Below, piece by piece: positions 55,187-64,000 of a stretch of DNA of 64,000 bases. Both the position numbers and the translations under genes were made by a program. Source of the stretch: Cristatella mucedo (taxonomy: Eukaryota > Bryozoa > Phylactolaemata > Cristatellidae); the NCBI GenBank assembly GCA_009760855.2, contig WPIO01000288.1:1-64000 (forward strand), given 5' to 3'. The notes beneath the pieces were generated by a model. It was not told where the DNA came from and did not search any database. It was given only the letters and a program-made list of their open reading frames with translations. The stretch's first letter is position 1, and the number at the start of each line of letters is the position of its first letter.

Positions 55187-56010
55187 AATCGTTGTTATTA
55201 AAATTTATAATCTGTAAATTCCATTTTTCTTTCACGTAATTAGAATTCAGTCTGAAAGTACTGCAAACGATTCACGATTTATGGCGTTGCGGTTCTGACG
55301 TCATTAAAAGGTTTACTGAACAGGGGTCCAATAGAAATATGAGATAATGCTAGGCTGACTGTCACTCTTGCGAAAACTCTTGAATGTTCTTCCGTTATGC
55401 CTTTTTTAGTAAGTCCTAAATAACGTAGCTGATAGTCCAATATATTCAGGTTAAAGTACCCACTCTGCTTTTATTAAAAGGCATTCAAGTCGTCCTGGAA
55501 AATGTGAACATGAGCAAACATCAAGTATTTTAAATTTGAGAGGTGTTTTGTAAGGCATAGTTAGACATAAAAACCTGAAAGATGGCTCTTAGTCGTCAAG
55601 TTAGTTATCACCGTGAAGGCCTTGAACCACTGGACCAAAAGGTTCCCATCCAATAAGACCGTCATCTTTGGCTTCTGGTCTTGTACTTGGCATTTATCCG
55701 TTGCCTTTCAAAACGTTAAAATCTTTAAAAATTCCTCGCAGCCTTTGCTGAAGAACTCTCTTCATTTTGAAAGTAAACTTTCGCATATGCAACAGACATA
55801 TAATCCGCTAAGTAAACTTTGACTTACGACACTTCCGCAATTGGAAATGACAAACGGAGTTTGGTTATCATATCTCCATTAGCATCTGCATGATAACTGG
55901 GTATTGGAGGTCAAAATGATATTACAGTAAGCGAACATATCAGCTACACTATTCACCATTGTTAGCTCAGTCTTGTTGAACAACTTAGGAAGATACGCGA
56001 TCTGCTCAAC
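55187..56010. other. Intron sequence, no element recognised
   Basis: About 820 bases, AT-rich, no recognised feature. Confidence 0.5.
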
Positions 56011-56011
56011 T

Positions 56012-56360
56012 TTTAGCTTCACGTCTTGACCTCTTTAAGTTCCTAAATGCCAGAGCAATACAAAGCTGGCGGTTATTGCTAATTCAGCCAGATTTGTCTG
56101 TCATAAGCATCACAGTTGCCACACTATGCCATTTCCTACCTGCCATCACTAGTTCTCTATCAAGCAATGCATCGACTTAAAGTTTGTGTCACCTAATAAA
56201 GCACCCTTGTTTACTTGCTATTGCTTGCCAATCCAAAATACTTCACAATTTTGATAGGCATCGTGCAACCTGCTGTACTGACTAAAGTGTCTTAGATGTT
56301 TTCCAACATAAAAATAAATCTTTGGTAGACCACGTCTTTAGTTCATCTGCCTATTATTCC
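56012..56360 (+). mobile_element. LINE family B, decayed internal fragment
   Basis: CTTCACGTCTTGACCTCTTT, GCCAGATTTGTCTGTCATAA, CACAGTTGCCACACTATGCC and TATCAAGCAATGCATCGACT follow the order of the B ORF around CHITPLL. Frames are closed. Confidence 0.6.
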
Positions 56361-56582
56361 CGGAGGTAACTCGCGAACGAAATACGACGATTTGATATGA
56401 CACTACTCCTCGTATCAATAGCTGGATTCATACTAGCTGTCCAGTATTCGTGGTTAAACATATTAAGGATGAGCGTGTGATCCCAAAATGAATGATTCTC
56501 TTTAGGGGCAGCAAATTTAAAATTCTCAGAATTAAGAGCATGTTTTCTCTGGGTACTGTACATATACGTCATTATTAGGCGA

Positions 56583-56772
56583 ATTATAAATAAATAAATA
56601 CCAGCTGATTAAACAGCCTCTTTTTTATAGCGACAAAAGAGCCTTTATGGCTATCCCCACCGCTTGCAGTGGCGATAAAGGATCGTCCACCACAGGAATC
56701 AAACCTACAACCTCGATACCCAGGTCGTGAAGGCAACTGCCTTACCAAGTGTGCCATCACGGCTAACCAATG
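56583..56772 (-). repeat. tRNA-derived SINE, near complete
   Basis: On the minus strand: TTGGTTAGCCGTGATGGCAC, ACTTGGTAAGGCAGTTGCC, CACGACCTGGG, the B-box-like AGGTTTGATTCC, GACGATCCTTTATCGCCACT and a TATTTATTTATTTATAA tail. Confidence 0.8.
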
Positions 56773-57445
56773 ATAGCTGCTATGTGTGACATACGCAATC
56801 GGTAGAATAATGATGGATATTGACTCCTCTTTGTTTCCTTGGGTGCAGGGGGAGCTCTTAAATCATCACACAGTTACTTTTCTCTAGTGAAATCGATCGC
56901 TTATGATCTTATCGCTGGATAATACAGGGGTGTAACAGAGACATACAACCCTAGAGGTCTTTGGGTGACAAAGATGAATGATGCAGGAGGACAGGGAAAC
57001 ATTTTCTGAGACATTTTATATCACTCTCATATCGATTTGAGCATGTTCCTTTTGAAAAGTCACAACGATAGATCTTTTAATGGAAAAATGTGGTGCAACC
57101 AAGCTTGTAATTAGGGCACGCCCAGAAATGAGCTTTGATCAAATTGCTGGCGAGAAATCCAACTGATATGCCATAGTTAGTCTTTGCCAGGAGTCCAAAA
57201 TCAGTGGTGATGCACATATAGAATCTCAGCTCTCGTACATCAGGTGCACAGATTGACAAGTTGCAATCAAGGACTTGACTTCGCGATCTTGCTTGCTGCA
57301 TAGGACCTCAGCTAAATAGATCAAAAATACGCTAGATTTAAGCCTGATTCCGTTATTAACCAAGCCCTGACATACCTTTAGCCTACCATCCACGCTCTTT
57401 CTGAGATATTTTTGGGTTCTCGCTCACATGAACATCTCCGTGTAT
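56773..57445. other. Intron sequence, no element recognised
   Basis: A 74-codon minus-strand frame (57301-57077) contains eight Cys/His-rich positions but no domain I recognise and no matched splice sites. Nothing else is seen. Confidence 0.45.
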
Positions 57446-57446
57446 C

Positions 57447-58022
57447 TGTATCTCCGTCAGTAACTCCACAAAGTCATAAAGACCATGTGGGTGTTACGCA
57501 GGAGAGTTTTGTATAGCGCACTCACAGCTTAAGCGGCTTTCGGTACGCATTCGGTAGCCAAAAGACTTCGTCTCACGCAACAAAGAGAAAGTGGGAAGCA
57601 TAGCAGAGTCAAGAGAGCAGTTGAGGTAGTGAGTAGCATGGAAGTAGCATTTCAGGACCGCTGAAAAAGATGTGTCATAGTCGGTAGTTGGAGTGTAGTT
57701 GTCGTTGCGTAAAATTGTGGAAGCGAGTTCCACAGTCTAGGACCTGCAGAGGTAAAGCTTCTGTCGCCAACTGTCTTTAAGCGGAGGAATAGGACAGCTC
57801 ATTTATTGTCCACACAGGACCTGAGGGCGCGAACAGGCTGAAACCGATGCAGCAGTTCAGCTAGGTACGAAGGAGCCAAGCCGTGGCGGGTCTTGTGGGT
57901 CAGCGTAAGAACTTTGCTCTGTATCCTTTGCTCAACCGGCAACCATCCTTGCTCTTTCAGAAGAGGTGACACGTGCTCAAACCGCTGGGACTTGAGGACC
58001 AGCCTTGCAGCCATATTCATAT
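57447..58022 (-). mobile_element. LINE family A, 3' end copy
   Basis: TATCTCCGTCAGTAACTCCA at the 3' end, then the minus-strand C-terminus in two pieces (57733-57494 and 58077-57799; the latter runs past the element): HVSPLLKEQGWLPVEQRIQS, APSYLAELLHRFQPVRALRS. Truncated at the NMAARLV block, about 58022. No ACATT tail. Confidence 0.87.
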
Positions 58023-59150
58023 GCAAGCACGACCTCCATATAAACATGGACAACTGTCCGACGGAAAGAATGTTCACAAAGTGAATATACCAAATTCTAC
58101 GTATTATCCACCAAATCGCAAGAGAAAGTAGCTATCGAAAGATTTAATTCTCTCAGAATGCTATATTCCAGTAAATGTTTACTATTACTTATCTAATTGC
58201 ATGTTTCAGCTGGCAAGCGTCGTTGCAGCTGTAAAATCTGACTGAAATAATCAATTGCATCACCCTATAAACTGACCGGTAAATTTGAAGTTAATATTGA
58301 TGCTACTCTCCTTAAAAATTGATAGATTTCAAAGTACTGAATTTTTTTAAAAGAGATTACAGCAGCTTCGGAAATAAAGTCCCAAAGCTAATAGAACAGA
58401 GAATGCGATGGTTGCTGATCCAGGCAGACGCTTGAAAAATGCTGGTTGGTGCTTATGCAATTTAGCGTGCCGTTAGAGCCTTAATTTAATTGTCACACCT
58501 TATTTTAACAGTAGCAGAGCATGACACTAAATAAAAGCACCCACGTCTTGATAGAAGAAGTCAAAGTCACTAATTGAAAATAGTCTAGTCTATCTGCACA
58601 CGCTGTGATTAGTCCAAAAAAAGAGTACGACTCTCTAACTAGGAGCCCAGAGTTAAATTGCCCTCTATCAGTCTTATTTTAATTTTCCTTTACCGTTTCC
58701 ACAGATTCTAAAATATCCTCGAACAAATCGCAAAATTAATGAACATTTAATAATTTAAATCACATTCATATTCTAATTCCTTTGCTAGAATAATTTTTAC
58801 TTGCTCTACTTCAGTTCCCTAGTTGACTAGGTTAAGAGAAAAATAACAGTAAAATTCAGAGTACAGTTGATAACTAAGCTTTGCCATGTCGTTATTGTTT
58901 GATATAGCAAGTGTAATAATAATAATGACAATAATAAATATATAAAACGTCTATTGGGTCGTTTTCAAAGTACCATTAACTAACCAAGCATCTGACCGTG
59001 GTCTTTAATTTCAGTGTGAAGATGGGTGCCCAAAGGAGTAGCTTGCCGAATAGTGTCAGTGTGCTTGTCAATCTAATGCTGTTTTCAGTAAGCTTAGTGA
59101 AACCGTAGGTGCGTAAATATTCGATCGCGCCACTTTACCACCGCCACTAG
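58023..59150. other. Intron sequence, no element recognised
   Basis: About 1.1 kb AT-rich sequence. A very weak B-tail-like stretch lies near 58125-58180. Confidence 0.45.
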
Positions 59151-59151
59151 G

Positions 59152-59325
59152 AATGCAGGATATAGGTAAGGCGGTAGCTTTCACGACCTCGGACCCGAGG
59201 TCGCGGGTTCGATTCCTGCGGTGGGCAATTCTTTATCGCCAGTGCAAGTGGTGGTAATAGCCGTAAAGGCTCTTCTGTCACTATAAAAAAGAGGCTAGTT
59301 AATCAGCTAGGATTTATTTTATTTA
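59152..59325 (+). repeat. tRNA-derived SINE, best-preserved copy
   Basis: GGTAAGGCGGTAGCTTTCAC, CGACCTCGG-ACC-CGAGGTCG, the B box GGGTTCGATTCC, then TTTATCGCCAGTGCAAGTGG, TAATAGCCGTAAAGGCTCTT and a TATTTTATTTATGAAA tail. The arm between the A and B boxes forms a long perfect hairpin in place of a normal 5-bp anticodon stem, so it is not a functional tRNA. Confidence 0.85.
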
Positions 59326-59654
59326 TGAAAGCTCCGCTTGCGCTAGGAGTATTCCCTCTGGAAAAGCTTTTACAATGCATTTTTTCTTCCACGAGCAACT
59401 TTTTTATTGGTAGAAATGTTAGATCTTAAAAAACTGAAAGGTTAATCATAAGTCGATGTTATCTATAGTTTACTTAAGGATATGTGGTTTGAACCAAAGT
59501 TTGATGCTAATTGGTGAGGAAAGACTTGTTTTACATCGCACAAACACCATGTTTTATATCGGAAAGCATATTTTATCAAATGAAAAACCAATGAATAAAT
59601 CGTAATTGCCACAGAATGATGGAGCCTCTGTAAATTTATCAGGTTTATACTTAC
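59326..59654. other. Intron sequence, nothing recognised
   Basis: Short AT-rich stretch between the SINE and the Ig1 donor site. Confidence 0.5.
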
Positions 59655-60011
59655 CTAATATTGATAGAGCAACCTTTCCGCTTACACTCGTTTTGGTTTC
59701 TTGGCCAACAAGGTATTCTATTCGACAGCTGTAATCTGTCTCAGATGACCTGTTTATGGGAACTATAAATGTAACGTTCTGTAATTCACTGTTACAGCCG
59801 AGCATTTTAACTCTTAACGGCATGACACGGTCGTTAGAACTGCTAAATGATCCAGTAAATTTACACTGTAGAAAGCTGTCACTGCCGCCGGTCCTATTGT
59901 GAGCTGTAAGCCTCATGCTCCAAATATTTTTTTCAATCTGAGTCGTACAACTAAAGGTCACTCTACTTCCTGCGTATTGAGTCGGAGGATGTATGTGTAT
60001 GTCCACCAGTC
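59655..60011 (-). CDS. Exon: first Ig-like (V-type) domain
   Basis: The minus-strand acceptor is a long T tract ending TATAG (60012); the donor is TTAG|GTAAGT at 59655/59654. The 357 bases (119 codons) are phase 1 at both ends, typical of Ig exons. Landmarks: Cys about 21 (VTFSC), Trp about 30 (NIWSM), Cys about 95 (TDYSCRIEYL) with 73 residues between, the spacing of a V-set domain, and a strand-G-like KVALSIL. A second Cys pair (about 49 in FLQC, about 72 in LGC) could add a disulphide. Glycosylation sites NRT, NVT and NRS are present. Open and unmutated, it is the outermost domain found. Confidence 0.83.
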
Positions 60012-60412
60012 CTATAAAAAAAAATTTTTTCACAACACAGTACAACGGCTAAGGGGAATATACATGCTGTTTGAGGAAAGCTGAAAGACCAACCATATTT
60101 TCCTGCGTACAACGAATCATTAAGGAGACCTCAAACTGACGGCCGGATTTTCTCGAATTAATTTGATTGTTATGTAATTTTTTCCTGTAGTTTACACTTT
60201 CTATCGTAGCGGGGTATTATTATATGTATCATTTAGTTGTCATCATTACCGTTCGTAGGCGCATATGTTACCACAGCAGCTTTGATGCACTATCAAGATA
60301 TGGATTGAGGACCTTCAACGTCTCCTAAGAGCAAGCATCGAAATGTTTCAATAACACCTTTTTCGGTTTGATGGCCATAAAACAGGCAGTTTTAAGTAAC
60401 AAATCCCACTTT
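60012..60412. other. Intron sequence, no signal-peptide exon found
   Basis: Searched by eye for an ATG plus hydrophobic stretch ending in phase 1 at a GT donor on the minus strand; none convincing. Confidence 0.4.
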
Positions 60413-60545
60413 TCTCTCTCTCTATATATAATATATATATATATATATACAAATATATATACATATATATGTATATATATATATATATATATTGTCACTA
60501 TATGCATATAACCACAAGAATATATATATATATATATATATATTT
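60413..60545. repeat. (CT)n and (AT)n microsatellites
   Basis: Short CTCTCTCT then several long TATATA runs with ACATA interruptions. Tyr-Ile repeat frames here are artefacts. Confidence 0.95.
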
Positions 60546-60593
60546 ACATAGTAGCAACATTAGGTGTCACATATGTTTAATGCAAGCCACTTC

Positions 60594-61838
60594 ATCTGAG
60601 TCGCTCAGCTGTTGGACAGCATCGTAAATTCTGCTTACTAAATGTCTGCTCACTAAAAGTCTAAGGGATTAATTGTCCACGATCAGGTTGTCCAGGAGAA
60701 GCTAGATGCCTTTCTGCTTACCGAAACTTGGATGACGCCTTGTTCACTAGCTATATATCTGAGACCACCACACCCGGGTTTTCATTCTATCAGTCCATGC
60801 GTTCTGACAAGGTTTGTGGCGGGATTGCAATTGTTAGGGAATCGTTTGGCTATAAGATGACCAGTTTTTCGCATGGGCCATCGTTTGAATCCGTTGCAAT
60901 CAGGTCTTCATCAAAGGCAATGCCTCTCACTGTTGTGATATACCGAGCTCCTTCTGCCTGTCTAAACTTGTTTAAAGCAGAGTTTTCAGAGTTCCTCACT
61001 AAAACAAAATTGCTTATGACAGGCCGCCACTGAGTGCTGAAGACTTCAGTATTCACTTTAACAACCCTATCAACAGTCAATTCCGCTCATTTCCTGGCTG
61101 TATGGAGATTTGCAATTTGGTCCTTAGCGTTAATCATCCCACCCAAATCGGTGGCCATATCCTAGATCTCACGATCTAACTAAGAAACTTCCCCACTGAG
61201 CTTGTGGTGTGCCCACTGACCCTCTCGGATCATTGTACGGTTTTGTTTACTGTTCTTGCTCCCTTTTATGCACAGGTTAACGTTGGACTTGTTAAGCGAC
61301 GTAACTTGAAAACCATTGACTTAATTTTTGAAATCCATTTGTGTGCAGGTCTTCTTGATCTGCATTCAGAATTGACCAACAACCTTGATACCCTCATTGA
61401 TGTAGTGGTCGTGACACCTAGGAGCGCTCTTGACTAGCGTGCTCCCATTCATTCTCCCCGTGTTCAGAGTCTTGGAGATTACTTTCAAGTTACAAAAATT
61501 CAAAATATGTGCCGTGTTAAGCACAGGGTTGAACTTTGTTTTAAGAAATCGGGGTTTGATACAGATCTAGCCAATTTTAAAGAGTTTTTTTGAGTTTTCA
61601 CCCGAAAGCTTAAAAAGGAGAGGGCTTTTTTTTTCACCCCGAGATTGAATTCCTCCCAGTCAGATCAAACAAAGATTTGTAAGACAATAAAGATTTTTCT
61701 GGCTAATGCTGAGAGGACTCACTGCCCACGTTTTAACGGCTTAGGCGAAAAGCTTCCAGCTTTATGTACGGAAACGATTGCTCACACTCCTGCTTCCGTA
61801 AAGCCCCCTTCGAGTGAAGCAATGGTGCAATCACAAAC
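60594..61838 (+). mobile_element. LINE family A, endonuclease half of an old copy
   Basis: Aligns with 15895-17125 of the full-length A. An open piece 60728-61033 carries GFSFYQSMRSDKVCGGIAIV and VVIYRAPSACLNLF, where the YRPP motif has become YRAP. The DFN region is destroyed (GCTGAAGACTTCAG) and the 61204-61437 piece has PLTLSDHCTVLF. The codon corresponding to the TGA in the 15 kb copy is CGA here (about 61600). Broken by B at 61839 and continued at 62536. Confidence 0.87.
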
Positions 61839-62535
61839 TGTAATAATAATAACGATAATAATATTGTACTTGATAAAGCACCATCAGAGAACCTAATCTC
61901 TTTCTAAACGCTCTACATTTGCTGCAATGGGAAATGCAATTAAATGGTAAGTAAAATCATGCTTGAAAAACAAGCAAAATGAATAACATGGTTAGGGGTG
62001 ACATGCACAGGGTCAGCATGCAAATGTGGTGGTTAGTGGCAGCATGCACAGTGTCAGCACGAATAAGCATATCAAGGACGAATCACAGGGACCCACTAAA
62101 TGCTGACCTAAATAGGTGTGTTTTTAAGTTCTTTTTAAATGTGGTCAGGTCATGGGATGTTCTGACGCAGGTCGGGAGGGAGTTCCAGGCTTTGGGAGCA
62201 TACGAACTAAATGCACGGTCTCCAAAGGATTTGAGGTTTGTACGAGGTATTTCTAGACGGTTGGATTCCGAAAAGCGGGTGGTACGATGCTTGGCCTGAT
62301 GGGGGAGTATATCTGAGAGATAGGCTGGAGCCATAGAATGAAGGGACCTAAAAGTGAGTGTCAAGACCTTAAAGTCAATCCGTTGCCCGACTGGTAGCCA
62401 GTGCAGGTCGGCGAGAAGTGGTGTAATGTGGCAACTGCGATGTTCACGACAGACAAGCCTAGCTGCGGAGTTTTGCACCCGCTGCAATCGCCTGATCGCA
62501 CATGCTGGTAGGCCAGTAAGCAGCGAGTTGCAGTG
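61839..62535 (-). mobile_element. LINE family B, well-preserved copy inserted into A
   Basis: An (AAT)n tail, TACTTGATAAAGCACCATCA, full 3' UTR, then an intact 134-codon frame (62487-62083): RLVCREHRSCHITPLLADLH, LTLTFRSLHSMAPAYLSDIL, YAPKAWNSLPTCVRTS, LKTHLFRSAFSGSL. 5'-truncated at GTAAGCAGCGAGTTGCA. The A sequence on the two sides joins at about AAACTGT / GTGACC. Little decayed, hence younger than its A host. Confidence 0.92.
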
Positions 62536-63565
62536 ACCTCGCTTAAACGGTTTTATGAGTTTTGTGCATCCGATGTTGCTACGTCGATAAAGTTTAGCAA
62601 AAACAGCTTGACTCCAGAAGACCCTATACCCTCATCTCTGTTGTCTTAACTGGCAGACCAACAACTAGCAGGCCTGCCACAGCCGAGATTTGTATACTTC
62701 TTTGGAAAAAGGTTCGTATACAGGTCCTTCAAACCGGAAATCATTGGCAAAATAATTAAAAGCCTAGTTCAGGTACAGAGGTTCTTGCAAAATATCGTCC
62801 GGTTTCTATTCTTCCATTTTTGTGGCCAACGATTCTTAAAAGAATTGTAGTTAAGCGGCTGGTCGCAGATATTAATAAGAATAAAATGTTGGAAACATTT
62901 CAATTGGGGTCTAAGAGGCAGCAATCCGTTGACACAGCTCTCCTCAGTCAACAATTACATACGCGGCACTGATTACAAGATATTCACTGCCCAAGCTCTG
63001 CTAGATCTATCAGCTGCCTGCGTTATCATTGATCAAGATGTTCTACTTGGACCATTGAGAACACAGTCCGGTCTTACAGGCGAGGCACTGGCTTCGTTTA
63101 ACTCTGACTTGTCTCATCGTTTTAATCCATGTTGTGTGGTCAGGTTTCATCTAGTAGACCGGTCACCTGTGGAGTCTCTCACGGATCCATCCTCGGTCCC
63201 TTGCTGTTCCCCATTTATACTTAAACTCCGGGAAAAGTGATTAAGGCCCGTGGATAAGGATATAACTTTTATGCTGATGATGCTCAGTGGTATTTGTCAT
63301 TCAAACCGTCGGAGTCTACTGCCAGTCAACTAGTAAACTAAATGCTTACCCTGCCGGAATTCGATCCTGGATGTCAAAACAATTCTTCAAGCTAAACGGT
63401 GTTAGAACTGAACTACTGCTCATAGGTCACCCAAAGCGTGCAGCTAGGTTCAAAGGACTTTGCTCTTCTAATAAGTGATGCTGTTGTGTGACCATTACCA
63501 CCTGCTCAAAATTTAGGTTTAGTTTTTGACAGCTGCCTCAATTTTAAAGTCGTTTATGAGTTCAC
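62536..63565 (+). mobile_element. LINE family A, RT half of the old copy
   Basis: Resumes with GTGACCTCGCTTAAACGGTT and carries the RT in several frames: QALLDLSAACVIIDQDVLL-like (62990-63050; the AFDTID Asp is lost), a damaged GVPQGS (GVSHGSI) and YADDAQWYLSF near 63260. It ends at CAGCTGCCTCAATTTTAAAG, about 63565, without the C-terminus or 3' UTR. Confidence 0.82.
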
Positions 63566-63880
63566 AAGAAAGCGAGGATGTTAGATAGATAGGATTACAC
63601 AAATGAGCACATCTGCATTTAAGCAGAAAAATAATCTTGAAGTTAATTCCATACGAATAGGGAACCATTGAAGCTCAGACAGAGATGGTTAGTCAAACAT
63701 TTAGGCCCTTGAAGGCTGATTAGATCAGCTGCTACCTTTTACATAAGTCACAAGCGAAAGGCACAAGCCAAGAGGCATGAATACAGTGTATGGTAGTAAT
63801 ACAGATTTGAAGTTAAGCAAGCAAGATTTACTGGTTTGAATTTTTTACTACGTTTATCTGTTGAAGTTTGTCTGCTGCCA
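63566..63880. other. No feature recognised
   Basis: About 315 bases with neither a repeat family nor an exon-like frame. Confidence 0.45.
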
Positions 63881-63937
63881 CGAGAGAAAGAGAGGGAGAG
63901 AGAAGGAGAGGGAGAGAGAGAGAGAGAGAGAGACAGG

Positions 63938-64000
<63 letters not shown>
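63881..64000. repeat. (GA)n microsatellite running off the window
   Basis: AGAGAG with GGGAG and GAAAG interruptions at first, pure (GA)n at the end; the true length is not visible. Confidence 0.97.

Larger units (their letters stand above)
19585..60011 (-). other. Gene locus: Ig-superfamily transmembrane receptor with tyrosine-motif tail
   Basis: Five exons on the minus strand fit together: 60011-59655, 48561-48283, 30048-29668, 29562-29541 and 19891-19585. Every junction has GT and AG, and the joining phases are 1, 1, 1 and 2, so the exons give one frame of about 448 codons: three Ig-like domains, one membrane helix, an Arg-rich stop-transfer and a tail with an ITIM. Introns of 11.1, 18.2, 0.1 and 9.6 kb are full of LINEs, none of which cuts an exon. 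A signal-peptide exon ending in phase 1 should precede 60011 and was not found. Cnidarian Alr allorecognition proteins and vertebrate-type inhibitory receptors share this layout, but homology to either cannot be shown here. Confidence 0.8.

Noticed and set aside
57077-57301. 74-codon minus frame with several Cys
   Set aside because: No recognised domain and no phase-1 splice sites; may be chance.
59152-59325. Functional tRNA gene
   Set aside because: A and B boxes are present, but there is no normal anticodon arm or acceptor stem, and a SINE body follows the same head in several copies.
60728-61437. Separate gene in the endonuclease-like frames
   Set aside because: They align in order with the family A ORF and carry disabling changes; it is a dead LINE copy.
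1-64000. CRISPR array, operons, rRNA genes
   Set aside because: No evenly spaced direct repeats with unique spacers, no polycistronic coding, and no rRNA sequence recognised; the DNA is eukaryotic.

Overview
The window looks like nuclear DNA from an invertebrate metazoan with a repeat-rich genome. Reasons: spliced immunoglobulin-type exons with long introns, dense CR1/L2-type LINEs, tRNA-derived SINEs, a hAT-like MITE, many microsatellites and no operon structure. The species cannot be named from the sequence. A marine invertebrate such as a cnidarian, tunicate or mollusc is only a guess.

The one cellular gene I can support lies on the minus strand and fills most of the window. Reading from high to low coordinates it has an Ig V-like exon (60011-59655), a second Ig exon (48561-48283), a third Ig exon that also carries the transmembrane helix (30048-29668), a 22-base micro-exon (29562-29541) that gives an arginine-rich stop-transfer stretch, and a last exon (19891-19585) for a cytoplasmic tail with tyrosine motifs (one exact ITIM, one ITSM-like, one YxxI). 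All splice sites are GT/AG and all intron phases agree (1,1,1,2), so the five pieces join in one frame. The signal-peptide exon was not found and is probably beyond 60.0 kb or outside the window. The architecture is that of an inhibitory-type immune or allorecognition receptor; that role is inference.

Nearly everything else recognisable is retrotransposon. Family A is a CR1/L2-like LINE with one apparent ORF (endonuclease then reverse transcriptase) and a short ACATT-repeat tail. One copy (15.45-18.95 kb) is essentially full length, with one nonsense codon and one frameshift. A near-identical 5'-truncated copy is at 40.6-42.0 kb. Family B is a second CR1/L2-like LINE with a conserved 3' end and an (ATT)n tail. 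It is present as about 30 truncated copies on both strands, from nearly 3 kb down to 60-90 base tails. Nesting gives relative ages: A is inside B at 15.4-19.3 kb, A inside A at 33.5-35.6 kb, B inside A at 60.6-63.6 kb, and an unknown GC-rich block sits inside B at 39.8-40.5 kb.

Layout: 0-15 kb, old B fragments, SINEs, a MITE and microsatellites beyond the 3' end of the gene; 15-19.3 kb, full-length A in B; 19.6-30 kb, tail, micro-exon and Ig3/TM exons with intronic B and A; 30-48.3 kb, large intron packed with nested A and B; 48.3-60 kb, Ig2 exon, intron and Ig1 exon; 60-64 kb, broken A with inserted B and a terminal GA microsatellite. Boundaries of repeats are by eye and may be off by tens of bases.
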